Source: an uncultured Algibacter sp.
Lineage (GTDB): Bacteria > Bacteroidota > Bacteroidia > Flavobacteriales > Flavobacteriaceae
Assembly: GCF_947487605.1 (NCBI RefSeq)
Contig: NZ_CANKXK010000003.1
Span: 124,001-188,000 of the forward strand
Length of the DNA: 64,000 nt
Direction of reading: 5' to 3'
Shown here: piece by piece, positions 59,629 to 64,000 of the stretch
How positions within the stretch are numbered: position 1 is the first letter of the stretch
Layout: every line of letters starts with the position of its first letter
Program-made: the position numbers and the translations under genes
Notes under the pieces: model-generated
Database searches by the model: none
The model's input: only the letters and a program-made list of their open reading frames with translations
What the model was told of the DNA's origin: nothing

Positions 59629-60816
59629 TTATTTTGAAAGAAAAATAGACACCGCATTTCCGCCAAATCCGACAGCATTAATTAAAATATTCTCTATTTT
59701 TTTTGGAGTATTTTGCGATTCTAAATAAGGAACACCTATGAACTTTTGATACTGCAACATGAGTACAGCAAATTCAATACTAAGAGCCCCGGACGCTCCA
59801 AAGGTGTGACCTACCTTCCATTTATTAGTAGTCAATGCAGGAAGTTTGTTACAAAATATTTTTTTTATCGCATTAAACTCAGAGGAATCTCCCTTAATAG
59901 TCCCTGGCGCATGCATAACCACAACATCAATATCATCTGGAGACATGTCACCCATTGCCATTTTCATGGACTTCTGAAAACATTGTGCATCACTTGAAAT
60001 TGAAATGTTATGTTTCAAGATCTCAGTTGCATAACCATAGCCTCTAATTATTGCCAACGCATTGTCTTTCTTTCCTGCTTCTAAACAGACCATGGAAGCT
60101 CCTTCTCCTAAAACCATTGTGTTTTTTGACTTTTCGAGATCTAAAGCACGACATGGAAAAGATTCTTCGGCAGGCTCAGAATGACAATTGTGGTTTAAAT
60201 TTGTCTTTGCATAAATCTTTAACGCTTGCATTTGAGCAATGGTAAATGGTGTTAATGGCGCCTCGCTACCACCTACTAAGAATTTATCACTCATTCCAGA
60301 ATTAATCCATGCAATACCGTTTAGCATAGCGTGTAATGCTGTGGAACAGGTAATAGAATGACTTATTTCTGGACCTTGCGTTTGTAAATCGTGCGCCACC
60401 CAAGATGATATATTCCCTAAAGTGGTTGTTGGCGAACTTAACGTTTTAGCTTTATTGTTTTTAAGAAACCCTTCATGATATTTTTCAAAAAGTGATGTAG
60501 CCCCTCGAGAAGATCCTATGTTGATTCCGAAATTATCTAAAGAATTCCAATTAGCATTTTTAATTGCTTTTCTAGATGCATAGATAGCATACAATACAGT
60601 AGCGTCTAAAGATTTATATTTGTTATCTGATTGTCTTAAAGCTTCAATCTCTTTTTTTGCATCCTCAGGAATTTCTGCTACTAAAACAGATGATGAATTG
60701 AATATTTTTTCAATGATAAAATGATTATCACTTTGATATCTTTTCCATGCCTCACTTAAAGATTTTCCTAGAGGAGAAATAGATGAAATAGCTGTTATTG
60801 AAATTGGTTTTTGCAA
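59629..60816 (-). CDS. Beta-ketoacyl-ACP synthase-like protein in biotin cluster
   Basis: KAS motifs ISHSITCSTALHAMLNGI, GEGASMVCLE, HAPGTIKGDSSEFNAIKKIF, KWKVGHTFGASGALSIEFAVLML; followed upstream by bioA. Confidence 0.9.
   Translation of the reverse strand: MQKPISITAISSISPLGKSLSEAWKRYQSDNHFIIEKIFNSSSVLVAEIPEDAKKEIEALRQSDNKYKSLDATVLYAIYASRKAIKNANWNSLDNFGINIGSSRGATSLFEKYHEGFLKNNKAKTLSSPTTTLGNISSWVAHDLQTQGPEISHSITCSTALHAMLNGIAWINSGMSDKFLVGGSEAPLTPFTIAQMQALKIYAKTNLNHNCHSEPAEESFPCRALDLEKSKNTMVLGEGASMVCLEAGKKDNALAIIRGYGYATEILKHNISISSDAQCFQKSMKMAMGDMSPDDIDVVVMHAPGTIKGDSSEFNAIKKIFCNKLPALTTNKWKVGHTFGASGALSIEFAVLMLQYQKFIGVPYLESQNTPKKIENILINAVGFGGNAVSIFLSK
60157..60193. repeat. REP-like palindrome (type 1) inside coding sequence
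   Basis: GGAAAAGATTCTTCGGCAGGCTCAGAATGACAATTG; encodes NCHSEPAEESFP within the ketosynthase. Confidence 0.85.
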
Positions 60817-60837
60817 GAAATTATTTTGGCTACTAAG

Positions 60838-62103
60838 TTATACTATTTCTAGTGCATCTTCAATTACTTGATAGACTTTATCTAATTGTTCTTTAGTAAT
60901 TACATAAGGCGCTTGAATATATATAGTGTTCCCTAATGGACGTAAAAAAATACCGTTGTTCATAAAAAACTTAAAGAGTTTATCGCGAAGATTTCCATAG
61001 CGTTCCATTTCTACATTCAAATCTAAAGCGAAGATAATTCCCAATTGACGAATAGATTTTACTTTAGGGTGGCTTTGAATACGATTACCAAAGTCTTGAT
61101 GCGATGCTATAATAATTTTAATGTTTTCTTGAATACCATCGGTTTGCAGCAACTCTATACTCGCTAAAGCCGCTGTACAAGCCAACGGATTTGCAGAATA
61201 GGTATGCCCATGAAATAAGCCCTTGCTAATATCATCACTAAAAAAAGCATCATAAATTTTCTGTGAACATGTGGTAAGAGCCATTGGCAACAAACCACCT
61301 GTTAGGGCTTTACTTAAACAGATAATATCTGGCTTGGTTTCTAGATGAAGTGAAGCAAAATGTTTTCCTGTTTTTCCAAAACCAGTCATTACCTCATCTG
61401 CTACTGTAACGATATTATTCTCGGTACATAATTTTAAAATACCGTTTAAACCTTCAGCATCATGCATTTTCATGGCTGCTGCACCTTGAACCAAGGGTTC
61501 GTAAACAAACCCTGCTACATTATTGGTCACTATTATATCTTCTAAATACTTTAAAATTTCATTATTGTTTTCTCCATTAGGAGCTGGAATTCGTTTAACT
61601 TCTAAAAAGAAATCTTCAAACGGTCCATTGTAAACTGATAATCCTGAAACACTCATTGCTCCAAAAGTATCTCCGTGAAATCCTTCTTCAAAAGCGATTA
61701 ATGTATTTCGCTTTTCACCTTTATTAAAATGGTATTGCAAAGCCATTTTAATGCCAATTTCGACTGATGTAGAACCATTATCACTAAAGAATATCTTGTT
61801 TTGATTTTCTGGAAGGATTTTAATGAGTGCTTCAGATAATTTGATGGCAGGCTCATGGGTGAATCCACTAAAAACTACTTGATCGAGCTTTTGCATTTGT
61901 TTTGACACCCTACTGGTTATGTATTCGTTACAGTGCCCATACATACAAGTGTACCATGATGCAATGGCATCTATATACTCATTCCCATTTTCATCAATTA
62001 AAACACAACCCTTTGCTTTAGTAATAGCAATACTATCTGGATGTAATTTATGCTGTGTTAATGGATGCCAAAGGTGGTTTTTGTCGCGTTCTTGTAAATT
62101 CAT
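60838..62103 (-). CDS. bioA: Adenosylmethionine-8-amino-7-oxononanoate aminotransferase
   Basis: HLWHPLTQHK, IDAIASWYTCMYGHCNEYI, FFSDNGSTSVEIGIKMALQY, FEEGFHGDTFGAMSVSG, ADEVMTGFGKTGKHFA, LSKALTGGLLPMALT. Confidence 0.97.
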   Translation of the reverse strand: MNLQERDKNHLWHPLTQHKLHPDSIAITKAKGCVLIDENGNEYIDAIASWYTCMYGHCNEYITSRVSKQMQKLDQVVFSGFTHEPAIKLSEALIKILPENQNKIFFSDNGSTSVEIGIKMALQYHFNKGEKRNTLIAFEEGFHGDTFGAMSVSGLSVYNGPFEDFFLEVKRIPAPNGENNNEILKYLEDIIVTNNVAGFVYEPLVQGAAAMKMHDAEGLNGILKLCTENNIVTVADEVMTGFGKTGKHFASLHLETKPDIICLSKALTGGLLPMALTTCSQKIYDAFFSDDISKGLFHGHTYSANPLACTAALASIELLQTDGIQENIKIIIASHQDFGNRIQSHPKVKSIRQLGIIFALDLNVEMERYGNLRDKLFKFFMNNGIFLRPLGNTIYIQAPYVITKEQLDKVYQVIEDALEIV

Positions 62104-62106
62104 ATT

Positions 62107-62188
62107 TTGTTATTCCTGAAAAGGCAGGAATCTATTTTTTAATTTTTTCGTTGTATTGCTGATTCCTGCTTTCGCAGGCACGACAGTT
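62107..62188. repeat. Inverted pair of REP-like elements (type 2) between bioD and bioA
   Basis: TTGTTATTCCTGAAAAGGCAGGAATCT ... GATTCCTGCTTTCGCAGGCACGACAGTT. Confidence 0.75.
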
Positions 62189-62795
62189 ACAAGTTATTCT
62201 TAAACAAATCAGCATACTCTTTTACTACATTTTTATCAAAATACGGTTCTTCATCAATCCTTCCAATTATTGGAACTTGAGTCATTTTTTTGATGATAGC
62301 TTCAGTAGTTGGGTGTTTGTTTCCACTATAAATTATAGACACATCAAAACCTTTATTCTTTAACGCCTGAATGGTTAATAATGTGTGATTTATACTTCCT
62401 AAATAATGTCTTGAAACCACTATAACTTTATAATGGGGTTGTATTAAATCGAAAACAGTGTTTTTATCATTTAATGGTACCAACAAACCTCCTGCCCCCT
62501 CAATAACTAAATGATTATTTGTTTTTGGAGTTTTAATTTTTTTAATATCAATTTGAATACCATCAATATCAGCAGCCGCATGCGGACTCATAGGTGTTTT
62601 TAATGCATACGCATTTGAGTGAAATTTTGATTTGGTATTTGAAACTAATCGTTCCACTTTTTTAGTGTCGCAGTTATCCAATTCCCCAGCTTGAACGGGT
62701 TTCCAATAATCAGCTTCCAAGGCTTCGGTTATAATTGCTGAAGCTACTGTTTTACCTACATCGGTTGAAATTCCTGTGATGAAATATGTGCTCAT
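62187..62795 (-). CDS. bioD: Dethiobiotin synthase
   Basis: YFITGISTDVGKTVASAIITEAL, YWKPVQAGELDNCDT, HLVIEGAGGLLVPLND. Confidence 0.96.
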   Translation of the reverse strand: MSTYFITGISTDVGKTVASAIITEALEADYWKPVQAGELDNCDTKKVERLVSNTKSKFHSNAYALKTPMSPHAAADIDGIQIDIKKIKTPKTNNHLVIEGAGGLLVPLNDKNTVFDLIQPHYKVIVVSRHYLGSINHTLLTIQALKNKGFDVSIIYSGNKHPTTEAIIKKMTQVPIIGRIDEEPYFDKNVVKEYADLFKNNL

Positions 62796-63217
62796 TTTAA
62801 ATCAAATTCTGTTTTACAATCTTCACATTTATATTTATGCTTTGTGTAAAAAGGTAGAATATTAACAAATAGATTAAGGATAAGTGCAAAAATAAACGCA
62901 AAAAAAGATTTACCATCCTTTACAGTAGAATACAGTTGTGTTTTTTCACTATTACAATTTGGGCAATTTATAGTACTTCCATTATCGTCAACAGAATATT
63001 TGTTTATAGATTCTAAAATCTGTTCTGCTTCCTCGGCTTGATTGGATAATACTTTTAATTTCACACCTCCAATGGCATTACTTACCAATGGGTCGGTGTC
63101 TATGGTTAAGTTATCAGACAGAAAAACTTGAATACCATCGGCTTCCAAACGTCCTTTTATTATTTCTGCTTCGGATGAATATTGAAACCTAGCTATGGTT
63201 TTAAAAGTATTATTCAT
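62792..63217 (-). CDS. DUF2007 domain-containing protein
   Basis: FKTIARFQYSSEAEIIKGRLEADGIQVFLSDNLTIDTDPLVSNAIGGVKLKVLSNQAEEAEQILE plus zinc-ribbon-like CPNC...CEDC. Confidence 0.85.
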   Translation of the reverse strand: MNNTFKTIARFQYSSEAEIIKGRLEADGIQVFLSDNLTIDTDPLVSNAIGGVKLKVLSNQAEEAEQILESINKYSVDDNGSTINCPNCNSEKTQLYSTVKDGKSFFAFIFALILNLFVNILPFYTKHKYKCEDCKTEFDLK

Positions 63218-63265
63218 ATAATGATATTTGCTGTTTTATGAAAAATTAAAACAAGTTCAAGGTAG

Positions 63266-64000
63266 CTAAGTTACAAAAGTAGCAAGTAGATTTAAGACTT
63301 TGGTGATTTCTTGAGGGGAATTGTAACTATTCAGACAGAAACGTAATCGTTCTTTACCTTTTGGAACGGTTGGAGATAATATAGGCTTTACATTAAACCC
63401 ATTATCTTGAAGTTTTTCTGAAATAGATTTTACCTTGTTATTACCCGAAATGATACAGCAATGTATTGTTGAATGAGATTCAATAAAAATATCTTGAAGT
63501 TTATTTTTAACAATTTCAGACTTAAAAAGTTGTACGTTTTGATGTAATCTATCTAAGTTTTCGCTTATTATTAATTCATGATAAGCAGTATGAATTGTAG
63601 CTAAACTATGTGGCGGTAATGCTGTAGTATAAATAAAACTGCGCGAAAAATTTACTAAATATTCTTTTAAATTTTTACTACATAAAATTGCTGATCCGTG
63701 GCAACCCATGGCTTTTCCGAAAGTAATAATGCGAGCAAAAATGTCTTTTTCTAACCCTAAATTTTGAATAATACCAACTCCTTGTTCACCAAAAACACCT
63801 AATGCATGTGCTTCATCAACTACTAGAAACGCATTATATGTTTTACATATTTGTGACATTAAGGTTAAATCTGGAGTATCTCCATCCATAGAGAATACGG
63901 ATTCTGTGGCGATGTAGATATTTGTTTCTCGTGAGACCTTTCGACTGCGCTCAAGGTGACACTCTAAGTCTTTTATATTATTATGCTTAAACTTATAGGG
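63266..64000 (-). CDS. bioF: 8-amino-7-oxononanoate synthase (partial, N-terminus outside window)
   Basis: TNIYIATESVFSMDGDTPDLTLMSQICKTYNAFLVVDEAHALGVFGEQGVGIIQNLGLEKDIFARIITFGKAMGCHGSAILCS. Frame stays open to the window edge (..PYKFKHNNIKDLECHLERSRKVSRETNIYIATESVFSMDGD), so the track's ATG start is internal. Confidence 0.95.
   Translation of the reverse strand, partial: PYKFKHNNIKDLECHLERSRKVSRETNIYIATESVFSMDGDTPDLTLMSQICKTYNAFLVVDEAHALGVFGEQGVGIIQNLGLEKDIFARIITFGKAMGCHGSAILCSKNLKEYLVNFSRSFIYTTALPPHSLATIHTAYHELIISENLDRLHQNVQLFKSEIVKNKLQDIFIESHSTIHCCIISGNNKVKSISEKLQDNGFNVKPILSPTVPKGKERLRFCLNSYNSPQEITKVLNLLATFVT
63929..63963. repeat. REP-like palindrome (type 1 variant) inside bioF coding sequence
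   Basis: TCGTGAGACCTTTCGACTGCGCTCAAGGTGACA; encodes CHLERSRKVSRE in frame. Confidence 0.85.

Noticed and set aside
60051-60245. + strand ORF containing ILRQAQNDN
   Set aside because: Antisense to the ketosynthase; the peptide is the reverse-frame translation of the palindrome.

Overview
This is a chromosomal window of an AT-rich genome that looks like Flavobacteriaceae (Bacteroidota). It is densely packed with mostly core genes: a DegT-family aminotransferase (cut by the left edge), waaA, tRNA-Leu and tRNA-Gly, mutS, a TrmH-type methyltransferase, a folK-dNK fusion, an AsmA-like protein, rpsU, GH3, tig-clpP-clpX, pdxJ, nadK, uppS-bamA-ompH-ompH-murI, a LytS/LytTR two-component system, PorP/SprF, an Nfu/NifU-like protein, dodecin, a MacAB-TolC-like efflux cluster, a dnaQ-dnaE fusion, rpsP, and a biotin cluster (bioF, bioD, bioA, a ketosynthase, bioB) with a flotillin/NfeD pair inside it. 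I saw no prophage, CRISPR array, intact IS element or classical defence island. The most notable non-genic signal is a set of short REP-like palindromes. One type has the core GTCATTCTGAG..CGAAGAATCT; the other is GATTCCCGCTTTCGCGGGAATGAC-like. Several copies form inverted pairs. Two sit in frame inside protein-coding genes (the biotin-cluster ketosynthase and bioF), and in both the inserted peptide starts C-H-x-E. One inverted pair flanks a decayed GIY-YIG endonuclease gene between a histidine kinase and its response regulator. This suggests, as a testable hypothesis only, a link between GIY-YIG nucleases and spread of these palindromes. No database search or folding was run; all product names come from reading motifs and gene context.
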